5,930 nucleotides of DNA from an uncultured Phycisphaerales bacterium (GTDB lineage: Bacteria; Planctomycetota; Phycisphaerae; UBA1845; CAIVHJ01), in contig CAIVHJ010000389.1 in the NCBI GenBank assembly GCA_903905665.1, positions 1-5,930 on the forward strand. The letters are read 5' to 3'. Numbering within the stretch: position 1 is the stretch's first letter; each line of letters begins with the position of its first letter. The notes beneath the pieces were generated by a model. The model saw only the letters and a program-made list of their open reading frames with translations, ran no database searches and was not told the origin of the DNA. Shown one piece after another: positions 1-5,905 of this stretch. The position numbers and the translations under genes are program-made.

Positions 1-12
1 CACTCTTTGTGG

Positions 13-31
13 CACCGGCTTCCAGCCGGTG
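13..31. repeat. GC-rich hairpin downstream of ftsK
   Basis: CACCGGCT (13-20) and AGCCGGTG (24-31) form a perfect 8-bp stem with a three-base loop, 44 bp past the ftsK stop. A further GTGGCAC (9-15) can pair with GTGCCGC (51-57) apart from one position, suggesting a larger cruciform-like element covering about 9-57. No T-run follows on either strand, so it is better called a dispersed palindromic element, perhaps also ending or stabilising the ftsK transcript, than an intrinsic terminator. The rest of 1-74 shows no gene. Confidence 0.6.
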
Positions 32-74
32 GATCACAGGACAGAGGCCCGTGCCGCACTTTTGAGATAGTTTC

Positions 75-2633
75 TCATTCGTCGCTGCAAGCCATGGATG
101 GAACCGACGGCGCCGACGGAGTTTCAGAAGTCTCGTCCTGATCGGCGGCGTAACCTTCGGTGAGTTCCCGATTGACCTGTGCTTTCAAGACCTTCCATTC
201 ATCAAGCGTCATCAAAACTTCCCGCGCCTGCGAACCCTTGTATTCACCGACCAGACCGGCAACCGCCATCTGGTCGATCAAACGCGAAGCCCGTGAGTAT
301 CCGACCGTCAATCGCCTCTGCAGCAGACTCACGCTGCCTCGCTGCGACTCCAGAATGATCTCGACCGCCTGGTCGAACAACTCGTCGCGCTCTCCCGTCT
401 CGTCGGACCCGTTCTCCGCTCTCAACCGGATCAATTCAGGATGGAAATCGCACGCGCCCTTGTTTCTCAGATCATTAACGACGTGGCGGACTTCTTCGTC
501 GGCGACAAAAGTTCCTTGCGCCCGAACGAGCGTTGCGGACCCCGGCGGAAGGAAGAGCATGTCGCCCTGTCCGAGGAGACCTTCGGCGCCGTTCTGGTCC
601 AGAACGATTCGGGAATCCATCCTCGCCGCCACGCGAAACGCAACACGACACGGCAGGTTCGATTTGATCAGTCCCGTGACGACTTTCGCTTCCGGACGCT
701 GCGTCGCCACCACAATGTGAATGCCCACCGCCCGGCTCTTTTGCGCCAACCGCGCGAGGTGGTACTCCACTTCCTTGGCCGCCGTCATCATCAAATCTGC
801 CAACTCGTCCACAATCAGCACCAGATAGGGCAGATGCATCGGAATCTGTCGGATTTCATCCTCGCACGTCGGTTTGAATCGCTCGAGAATTTCGTCGCGG
901 GTGAGTTTGTTGAAGTCGGCGATGTTTTTCACGCCCGCCTCGGCGAGCAGGGCATAACGCTCGTCCATCTTGGTGCACGCCCAGTCCAGAATACGCTCCG
1001 CCCGCTGCATGTCGTTGACGATCGGACACATTAAATGCGGAACTTCCTTGAACGCGCTGAGTTCGACCATCTTGGGATCCATCAGGATCATCTTGACCCG
1101 ATCCGGCCGCTGGGTCATCAGCACGCTCATGATGATCGAGTTGATACACACGCTCTTTCCCGAACCGGTCGTTCCGGCGATCAGAAGGTGGGGCATCGAC
1201 GTGAGGTCCATGACCAGCGGATTTCCACTGGCGTCTTTGCCCAGAAAAAGAGGCAACGCCATCTCGCGCGCCGACCGACCTGCCGCCGCCATCAACTCTT
1301 TGAAGCGAACTCGCTCGCGGTCGATTCGCGGAACCTCAATCCCGACCGTGTTCTTGCCGGGAATCGGCGCCACCACTCGAACCGCCGGCGCTTTAAGCGC
1401 CCGGGCGATGTCCCGTTCCAGATTGTTGATCTGGCTGACTTTGATACCTGGGGTCAGACTCAATTCAAACATCGTGATCACCGGTCCCGTGTCGATCGCC
1501 ACAACGGAGGCTTCCACTTTGAATTCGTTGAGCGTCCGTTCAAGGACTTTCGCCTTTTCCCGCGCCACACTTTCCTGTTGCGCCGTCAACGTGAACTCGA
1601 CGTCTTCCAGCAGCGACATCGGCGGGAGTACCCAGTCGTCCAACTCCGCGGGGTACACTCCGGCAGGTTTTTCTTCGCTGCGCGTCGCTGACGAACGAAA
1701 GATCGGATCGGCACGGACGGGTGTAGTAGCAGTTTCATCCGTCGATGTGGATGTTGTGGGTTCAGAGACATTTTCATTCTGACTCGCGCAGCGAACGGAA
1801 TCCGAAGATGGCTCAGAGCGAGCAGCGCCATCGGGGCGGATCGCTTTGGTTTCGGCGAAACCGAGATCGAGCTGCCGACGAGCGTTGATTACTGGTTCCG
1901 GCTTGGGGTTATCGCGGGATGCGGATCGCACACGATTCGTCAAAGCTGAACCCGCCGAACGACATGCCACAACCGGGAACCGGATCAACATCCATAACGC
2001 GCGAACCGTTGTGGAAACGATCCATCGCGCGAAGGAAACAACTCGCCCCAGCACCGAGACGATTCCCAACACCGTTCCCTGCACGGTGTTTCGCAGCCCC
2101 ATCCAAAATCCGTCAAAGATGAACAACAGCGCCGCCAGAACGCTGTACGCCAAAATGAGGAACGTGCCAAATCCGGAAAAATACTCCCGCATCAACGATC
2201 CGAAAAACATACCGAGTGAACCGGCGTAACCCAGCGGCAAATTGGCGACCGGCGTTGTCCAAAGCAATCGGGTCATTGTCGAAGCGACGATTCCCAAGAT
2301 GATGACGCCGAGGAACCGCTGAACGATATGAGATAACGGCCCCTGTATGATTCGCCAGACTGAAGCGGCGAGTCCGAAGCACAGAACCGCATAGGCTCCA
2401 ATGCCGAACAATCGAATGGTGTGAAATGCGATCCACGCGCCGGTTTTGCCGCAGGCATTGTGCGCCGAAGCCGCGTATGGGAACACATGGGGATTCGGCC
2501 AGTCGGTTGGTGAAAAGGTGACGACAGAGGTCGTTGCAAAGAGACAAAGCAGCAGAACGATCAACGCAAAATATGGGGCCCCATTAAGTTCGGCTCCGCC
2601 GCGTGATGGGACAGTCTTCCGTGACTTTTTCAT
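75..2633 (-). CDS. ftsK: FtsK/SpoIIIE-family DNA translocase
   Basis: Membrane-anchored, ATP-driven double-stranded DNA pump that clears and aligns chromosome termini at the division septum. The 852-residue product has a hydrophobic N-terminal part with about four to five membrane helices (roughly residues 21-41, 66-92, 105-125, 155-178 and possibly 136-150). A Ser/Thr/Glu-rich, low-complexity linker follows (about 230-340), then the alpha/beta motor. Walker A is GTTGSGKS at 487-494, Walker B is VLIVDE at 605-610, and the family block beginning TQRPEAKVVTGLIKSNLP starts at 645. Residues about 752-812 form the gamma winged helix (GYSRASRLIDQM and REVLM), which in known family members reads polar guide sequences and contacts XerD. 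The length is ordinary for non-proteobacterial FtsK; the linker is far shorter than in E. coli. The ATG at 2633 precedes a basic segment and the first helix, but its ribosome site is weak (AAGAG, about 12 bases upstream). A TATAAT box lies 45 bp upstream. The gene appears intact. Confidence 0.97.
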   Translation of the reverse strand: MKKSRKTVPSRGGAELNGAPYFALIVLLLCLFATTSVVTFSPTDWPNPHVFPYAASAHNACGKTGAWIAFHTIRLFGIGAYAVLCFGLAASVWRIIQGPLSHIVQRFLGVIILGIVASTMTRLLWTTPVANLPLGYAGSLGMFFGSLMREYFSGFGTFLILAYSVLAALLFIFDGFWMGLRNTVQGTVLGIVSVLGRVVSFARWIVSTTVRALWMLIRFPVVACRSAGSALTNRVRSASRDNPKPEPVINARRQLDLGFAETKAIRPDGAARSEPSSDSVRCASQNENVSEPTTSTSTDETATTPVRADPIFRSSATRSEEKPAGVYPAELDDWVLPPMSLLEDVEFTLTAQQESVAREKAKVLERTLNEFKVEASVVAIDTGPVITMFELSLTPGIKVSQINNLERDIARALKAPAVRVVAPIPGKNTVGIEVPRIDRERVRFKELMAAAGRSAREMALPLFLGKDASGNPLVMDLTSMPHLLIAGTTGSGKSVCINSIIMSVLMTQRPDRVKMILMDPKMVELSAFKEVPHLMCPIVNDMQRAERILDWACTKMDERYALLAEAGVKNIADFNKLTRDEILERFKPTCEDEIRQIPMHLPYLVLIVDELADLMMTAAKEVEYHLARLAQKSRAVGIHIVVATQRPEAKVVTGLIKSNLPCRVAFRVAARMDSRIVLDQNGAEGLLGQGDMLFLPPGSATLVRAQGTFVADEEVRHVVNDLRNKGACDFHPELIRLRAENGSDETGERDELFDQAVEIILESQRGSVSLLQRRLTVGYSRASRLIDQMAVAGLVGEYKGSQAREVLMTLDEWKVLKAQVNRELTEGYAADQDETSETPSAPSVPSMACSDE

Positions 2634-2678
2634 GGTCTGAAACTCTTAAATAAGATTCCGCGCCAAGCCAACGAATCA

Positions 2679-2684
2679 ATTATA
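2679..2684 (-). promoter_or_regulatory. Possible -10 box of an ftsK promoter
   Basis: A perfect TATAAT reads on the minus strand in the spacer before ftsK, which would place transcription start near 2672 and leave a leader of about 38 bases. No good -35 hexamer lies 16-18 bases upstream; the nearest TTGAGC (2698-2703) is only 13 bases away. The call rests on the -10 match and its position alone. Confidence 0.33.
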
Positions 2685-2724
2685 TCGGCGGAATGGCGCT
2701 CAATTGTAGAATCATTCTCCGCCG

Positions 2725-2750
2725 AGAATCGTCACAAGGATGACGATTCT
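2725..2750. repeat. Perfect 10-bp inverted repeat (hairpin) before ftsK
   Basis: AGAATCGTCA at 2725-2734 is perfectly complementary to TGACGATTCT at 2741-2750, with a six-base loop. It sits 55-80 bp after the zinc-ribbon gene stop and just upstream of the putative ftsK promoter. This suits a transcription end for the upstream genes or an mRNA-stabilising stem. Neither strand has a T-run after the stem, so it is not a classical intrinsic terminator. A shorter GAAT-C-ATTC palindrome lies beside it at about 2709-2717. Confidence 0.6.
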
Positions 2751-2804
2751 GATCATCCGGTCGTGTTGCGTAATTTATTTGTGTGTAAGGACTTATGAGC
2801 ATGA

Positions 2805-3080
2805 TTACCGCCAAAATACCAGCACCGCCGCTACGATGAATACGATGGTCATTGCCACCACGACAACGATCCAGAACGGACTCGTTTGGTTTTGTCCGGA
2901 AATCAGCCACTGACCGCAATGATGACATTGCTCGGCTTCGGAATAGACCGCTTTTCCACACTCAGGGCAAACTACAAAATCCGTACTCGCGTCATCCGCC
3001 GTGCAGTCCGCCAAGTCGGGCCATTCCGACGGTTTCAATTCATCGTTGCATTCCTGAGCAATAAGGTCGCGGGGTTTCAT
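2805..3080 (-). CDS. Small zinc-ribbon, single-pass membrane protein
   Basis: A 91-residue protein of unknown function. Residues 38-55 hold a four-cysteine zinc ribbon (CPECG at 38-42, CHHCG at 52-56, so Cys38, 41, 52 and 55). A hydrophobic membrane helix fills about 69-90 and ends directly at the C-terminus, so the ribbon and acidic N-terminal part most likely face the cytoplasm. The start at 3080 was chosen over an in-frame ATG at 3203 because GGAGG stands just upstream of 3080, the ATG overlaps the preceding frame's stop as ATGA, and the extra 41 residues would be the shadow of the neighbouring frame. Proteins of this build (short acidic head, CPxCG...CxHCG, terminal helix) are common in Planctomycetota genomes, as I recall. 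Such ribbons often recruit partners, but nothing here shows which. Confidence 0.78.
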   Translation of the reverse strand: MKPRDLIAQECNDELKPSEWPDLADCTADDASTDFVVCPECGKAVYSEAEQCHHCGQWLISGQNQTSPFWIVVVVAMTIVFIVAAVLVFWR

Positions 3081-3274
3081 CCATCCTCCATGTAATGAAT
3101 ATGTTGCTGACTCTTGTCTGGCGATCCGATTATTTGCACATCGAATTTCAGCGAAGGAATAACACGGCTTTCGGCGTTGTGAATGCGGAACGACAACTGC
3201 CAACCATTATCAAACGTAAGAATCATGGTGTTCTCTGAATTGTCTTCTACCAATGCTCGCCATAACGTTTTTTT
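3077..3274 (-). pseudogene. Out-of-frame tail resembling a type II restriction enzyme C-terminus
   Basis: This frame encodes a coherent, protein-like segment ending MEDG. Its core is MILTFDNGWQLSF from an ATG at 3226, followed by RIHNAESRVIPSLKFDVQIIG. The RIHNA...PSLKFDVQ pattern is one I recall from the C-termini of HaeIII-like type II restriction endonucleases; this is memory, not a search. No restriction-enzyme catalytic domain lies upstream. Instead, the HNH gene overlaps it in another frame as far as 3210. Removing one A from the A7 run (T7 at 3268-3274 on the plus strand) would fuse the two frames. The stop overlaps the next gene's start (ATGA). It may be a gene remnant, the second half of a frameshifted HNH gene, or a sequencing error site. 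An independent 50-residue product from 3226 is possible but has only a weak ribosome site. Confidence 0.45.
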
Positions 3275-3608
3275 CTTCCAATAATCCCAAGTCCACCAAA
3301 TGAAAAACCAGAAAAGGCCTCGCCATAACACCCCCTTGGCGTGCTGCAATCTTCAGTGCATTCACACCGTAGTGGTCAAGAGTCCGTGCTATCAGATTTT
3401 TCTTGCGCCTTTTGATGTCATCGTCGGAGAGGCCTTTATTTTCATGGTAGCGGTGATGACAATTGTGGCATAGTACGATAAGGTTTTCGTAGTTGTTGTT
3501 TGATCGATTCTCGTCAATATGATGGATTGTCAGATTCCTTCGGTCACCGATTCCGCAAATGGCACAATGGTCATCCGTTTCAAGATAGGCGTATTCTTCA
3601 TTTCTCAT
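3210..3608 (-). CDS. HNH endonuclease, possibly frameshifted at its C-terminus
   Basis: A small DNA nuclease of the HNH (beta-beta-alpha metal) fold. Cys15 and Cys18 (CAIC) pair with Cys47 and Cys50 (CHNC) as the structural zinc site. The catalytic core is IHHID at 28-32, Asn42 and CHHRYH at 50-55. After the nuclease core, residues about 72-112 (from LIARTLDHYG through ALKIAARQGG to FHLVDLGLLEEK) look like a short helical/winged segment often attached to such HNH proteins. The last 15-20 residues look unlike a normal end and coincide with the overlapping tail frame, so the true C-terminus may be altered by a single-base change in the A7 run. The start at 3608 has AGGAT about eight bases upstream. 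It lies 50 bp after the neighbouring helical-protein gene and is probably a mobile or defence-type passenger rather than part of that gene's function. Confidence 0.85.
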   Translation of the reverse strand: MRNEEYAYLETDDHCAICGIGDRRNLTIHHIDENRSNNNYENLIVLCHNCHHRYHENKGLSDDDIKRRKKNLIARTLDHYGVNALKIAARQGGVMARPFLVFHLVDLGLLEEKNVMASIGRRQFREHHDSYV

Positions 3609-3658
3609 GTAAAATCCTACTGATTAACTTTCGAAAAGATTGCATGCGCAAACGGTAT

Positions 3659-4267
3659 TCATTTTTGTTTTTCCCCCTGTTGTTTGAGTGCGTCGATTTC
3701 GGCGCGGAGGCCGGTCAGTTGGTCGATTTCTTTGTCGTGTTCCGCCTGGGCTTCGGCATCAATCAGTCGATCAATTTCTTCATCGGTCACGGTGATCTCT
3801 GTACCGGCGGAAGCGGTATCCTGAGCGGCGATGTCCTCGATCGAATCGAGGAACATGTTCATCCGTTCTTCCATGGTCTGCGATTGCACCATGGCTTTTT
3901 CCCACTCCATCTGGGTTTTCACCAGATCGGTCTGCCCAAACAATCGCCCGATCTCGTTCGCCATCGTACTCATGGCGGATGCAAAATCGGACGACGCTTC
4001 CGCCTGTCGCTTGATCAGGAGCGCGTTCTTGACCGCCAGCAATTGACGTTCGAGCAATCGCTGGACTGTGGCGGTTTTTTTGAGTGAATTGCGGATGAAA
4101 TTGTACTGGTTCGTGTCGCCGATCATCTTGGCACGCTGGGCGTTACGGATGAATTCGTCCTGAAACTGCTTCTGCTCGCGCACGGCTTTTTCGATCCGTC
4201 GCAATCCCTGCCGAACTTTGATATCCCGCTCGATCCGTCGTTCTTCTTCCGATTTGAACAGTCCCAT
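3659..4267 (-). CDS. Helical, ESCRT-III/Snf7-like protein A
   Basis: A 202-residue cytoplasmic protein, almost wholly helical and rich in Glu, Lys, Arg and Gln, without signal peptide or membrane helix. It starts MGLFKSEEERR, like many eukaryotic CHMP proteins. A basic first helix (about 8-48) carries the A-x2-A-K spacing and is followed by a GD turn (50-51). A long second helix follows (about 54-105), then further helices with Met-rich segments (100-149). The C-terminal third is acidic, with DEEIDRLIDAEAQ at 162-174 and a last helix containing L187, I191, L194 and K195, reminiscent of the MIT-interacting motif. This basic-N/acidic-C plan and length fit the ESCRT-III superfamily, whose known bacterial members are PspA and Vipp1. 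The likely role, by inference only, is polymer formation on membranes. A generic coiled-coil protein cannot be excluded. AAGGGA precedes the ATG at 4267. It follows, after a repeat-filled spacer, a second protein of the same build. Confidence 0.75.
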   Translation of the reverse strand: MGLFKSEEERRIERDIKVRQGLRRIEKAVREQKQFQDEFIRNAQRAKMIGDTNQYNFIRNSLKKTATVQRLLERQLLAVKNALLIKRQAEASSDFASAMSTMANEIGRLFGQTDLVKTQMEWEKAMVQSQTMEERMNMFLDSIEDIAAQDTASAGTEITVTDEEIDRLIDAEAQAEHDKEIDQLTGLRAEIDALKQQGEKQK

Positions 4268-4530
4268 GATTGAATCCCTTTTTTTACCGCAGAGTGCGCA
4301 GAGACCGCTGAGAAATTGACACTAAAGAATTCGGAAACATTGTTGTTTTTAATTTCATATTTTTCTATTCATTCTCCGCTCGCTCTGCAATCTCTGCGGT
4401 AAATCCACTTTCCCATCTTCAATTTTCAATTCTCCATTTTCCATTTCTCTGCGTGTTCTGCGATCTCTGCGGTAAAGTATTTTCCCGTTTTCAATTTTCT
4501 CTGCGTGCTCCGCGCACTCTGCGGTTAATC
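4268..4530. repeat. Repeat-filled spacer with four GCAGAG-type elements
   Basis: This 263-bp gap between the two ESCRT-III-like genes contains no gene. It holds four copies of an element built from CTCTGCG units ending in CTCTGCGGT: an inverted copy at 4286-4313, then direct copies at 4373-4403, 4446-4476 and 4498-4529. The outermost copies match as a perfect 14-bp inverted repeat (ACCGCAGAGTGCGC at 4286-4299; its complement at 4512-4525). Between copies lie AT-rich segments with repeated CAATTTTC/CCATTTTC words (4418-4445 and 4485-4498). Elements of this kind are, as I recall, scattered between genes in Planctomycetota and other phyla. They could fold in mRNA or act as a recombination or transposition scar; no function is shown here. 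Confidence 0.85.
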
Positions 4531-5142
4531 TTACGCCTCCTCCGGGGCTTTTTGCTTCTCGCGGACGCGACGATCGGCTTCGTCGAACGCTTCGCCCTTG
4601 TCCGTCAACACTCCGCGATCCATTTTGTCCCAGATTCCCATGACCGTCTGGCCGGCTTCGGAGAGTCCCGCGCTGCCTTCATCCACCTCCGCCTGCAATT
4701 TGATCATCTCATCCAGCCGCTGCTGATACATCTCACTTGTGATCGCGTCGTTTTCGATCAACTTGCCCAGTTTCAGGATATCTTTTTCGCTGACGAGGCC
4801 GAGTTTGCTGCCGGTGCTCTTCGCTCGTTCCTGATTTTCGCGGATCATCCGAAGTCGGGAAACCGTCAGCAACTCTTTGCTGCGAATGTTGAGCTGACGC
4901 GAAAGCATCAGTTGTTCAGCCGTCTTGAGCTCAAATTCCTGCGCCAGCACTTTGCGCACTTCCGGCGTTTTGTCGGTCGCGCCTTTTTCAAACAGCGATT
5001 GCTTCTGCTCCGCCAATTTCTGCACTCGGTTGAGCAGCTGCGTTCGATCCTTCTCGATCATCAACTCCTGCCGCCGAAGCTCCGACCGATTCATCGCCGA
5101 CAACGGCTTTCGCTTCTTCACCAGCCAATCAATAAACGACAT
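4531..5142 (-). CDS. Helical, ESCRT-III/Snf7-like protein B
   Basis: A 203-residue soluble protein, mostly helix and strongly charged, with no membrane segment. The N-terminus MSFIDWLVKKRK could form a small amphipathic membrane-binding segment. Helix 1 (about 18-53, with ELRR at 21-24 and EKDRTQL at 30-36) leads to a turn at Gly54. A second long helix follows (about 59-105, with VRKVLAQEF at 62-70). By eye this matches the start of CHMP2/Vps2-type ESCRT-III proteins, including the R-x-L-A spacing after the turn. Later helices carry a KLIENDAIT segment (127-135) and an acidic stretch, and the protein ends in a mixed-charge tail. It has no evident sequence identity to protein A but shares its size and plan, so the two may be distant paralogues that co-polymerise. 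The ATG at 5142 lies one base after the reductase stop, with AGGAAG about eight bases upstream, so translation is probably coupled. A plain coiled-coil protein is the main alternative. Confidence 0.75.
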   Translation of the reverse strand: MSFIDWLVKKRKPLSAMNRSELRRQELMIEKDRTQLLNRVQKLAEQKQSLFEKGATDKTPEVRKVLAQEFELKTAEQLMLSRQLNIRSKELLTVSRLRMIRENQERAKSTGSKLGLVSEKDILKLGKLIENDAITSEMYQQRLDEMIKLQAEVDEGSAGLSEAGQTVMGIWDKMDRGVLTDKGEAFDEADRRVREKQKAPEEA

Positions 5143-5143
5143 G

Positions 5144-5830
5144 TCAGTTCTTCCTGTTCTTCAAAATTTTGTACCGCATCCAGACAATACCATCTCTGAG
5201 TTTGCGGAGGTGCGTCAGTTTCAATCGTATCACGCCTTTGGGTCCATTCAAATCGGGCGCCCGGAACATCGAAGCCGAACTCGACCCGCCGATCAGGCAC
5301 GGATGAACCAGCAGACTGACTTCATCCACCAAGCCGGCACGAAGCAAGGCCCCATTGAGCGCTCCACCGCAGTCCGCGCGAACGATGTTGATCTTGTACC
5401 GGCTGCGAAGTTCTTTCAAGGCTTGCGCCAGATTCACATGATCCGTGCCCGTCCGAATCACATCCACCTGTTGCCGCTGAAGGTAATTCAGGTATTTCTG
5501 AGGCGTCTTTCGAGAACAAAGCGCCACGACGTTCCGCCAGTAAGGCTCGCGTCGCAGAAGGTTCCAGCATCGCAAACGTCCCCGACTGTCCGGAACGACC
5601 AGCAGGGGCCGCTTGTCTTTCGGATCGCTCTTTCGGGGTGAGGATGCTTCTGCATCTGCTCGTTTGATTTGTTCCCTTGTATAGGCACGCAGGATGGTGT
5701 CGCTGCCCGTGAGTGTCGCATCCTCTTTCCATTTCGAGATCAATTGATAGAACAGACCAATGTCCGGCGTAAGATGATCCATCCGCCCATCGACGCTGAC
5801 TGCATTGTGGAGTACGACGCGTGGTAACAT
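5144..5830 (-). CDS. RibD C-terminal domain / dihydrofolate reductase-fold reductase
   Basis: A 228-residue NAD(P)H-dependent reductase of the RibD_C family, the fold of the pyrimidine reductase in riboflavin synthesis and of dihydrofolate reductase. HNAVSVDGRMD at 8-18 is the conserved first motif. GSDTIL at 42-47 matches the G-x-D/N-T substrate and cofactor segment. ADCGGALNGALLRAGLVDE at 152-170 with P177 and the following LIGG form the C-terminal signature. There is no N-terminal deaminase domain, so it is not a bifunctional RibD. Stand-alone members include archaeal-type riboflavin reductases and many of unknown substrate, so a specific reaction cannot be assigned. Residues about 54-75 are a charged insertion (KRADAEASSPRKSDPKDK) that looks disordered. 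GGGAG stands about eight bases before the ATG at 5830. It is first in the visible gene cluster and overlaps nothing; its stop is one base from the next start. Confidence 0.88.
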   Translation of the reverse strand: MLPRVVLHNAVSVDGRMDHLTPDIGLFYQLISKWKEDATLTGSDTILRAYTREQIKRADAEASSPRKSDPKDKRPLLVVPDSRGRLRCWNLLRREPYWRNVVALCSRKTPQKYLNYLQRQQVDVIRTGTDHVNLAQALKELRSRYKINIVRADCGGALNGALLRAGLVDEVSLLVHPCLIGGSSSASMFRAPDLNGPKGVIRLKLTHLRKLRDGIVWMRYKILKNRKN

Positions 5831-5866
5831 GAATCAACTCCCAAAAAAATGAATAGTATTCCAATA

Positions 5867-5905
5867 AAACCGAGGCGCGATTCCCGACATGATTCGGGAG
5901 GGTTT
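5867..5905. repeat. Nested inverted repeat upstream of the reductase
   Basis: TCCCGA (5882-5887) pairs with TCGGGA (5894-5899) around a six-base loop, and AAACC (5867-5871) can pair outside it with GGTTT (5901-5905) across an unequal internal loop. It lies 37-75 bp before the reductase start. It could be an operator, a leader structure or the end of an unseen neighbouring gene. No convincing promoter hexamers are seen in 5831-5930, and no gene is supported there. Confidence 0.4.

Noticed and set aside
160..2229. Several plus-strand open frames across ftsK
   Set aside because: All are antisense to a complete, well-conserved ftsK, are Arg/Ser/Thr-rich and show no motif.
2680..2961. 93-codon minus-strand frame over the zinc-ribbon gene
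   Set aside because: It reads through the intergenic hairpin and lacks the Cys ribbon and membrane helix seen in the overlapping real frame.
3500..4087. 195-codon plus-strand frame
   Set aside because: It is antisense to the HNH and protein A genes and its Phe/Gly/His-rich product is typical of a shadow.
4316..4344. TTGACA on the plus strand at 4316-4321 as a promoter
   Set aside because: The -10 position at 17-base spacing reads ATTGTT, and no plus-strand gene follows.
4286..4529. CRISPR array
   Set aside because: The repeats differ in orientation and sequence, spacing is irregular, and no uniform spacers or cas genes are present.
4453..5199. Long plus-strand open frame of 248 codons
   Set aside because: It lies antisense over the ESCRT-III-like protein B gene, spans the repeat spacer, is rich in Leu/Phe/His/Arg as expected for an antisense shadow, and has no recognisable domain.
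5322..5864. 180-codon minus-strand frame overlapping the reductase
   Set aside because: It is a different frame of the reductase gene; only the 5144-5830 frame carries the RibD_C motifs.
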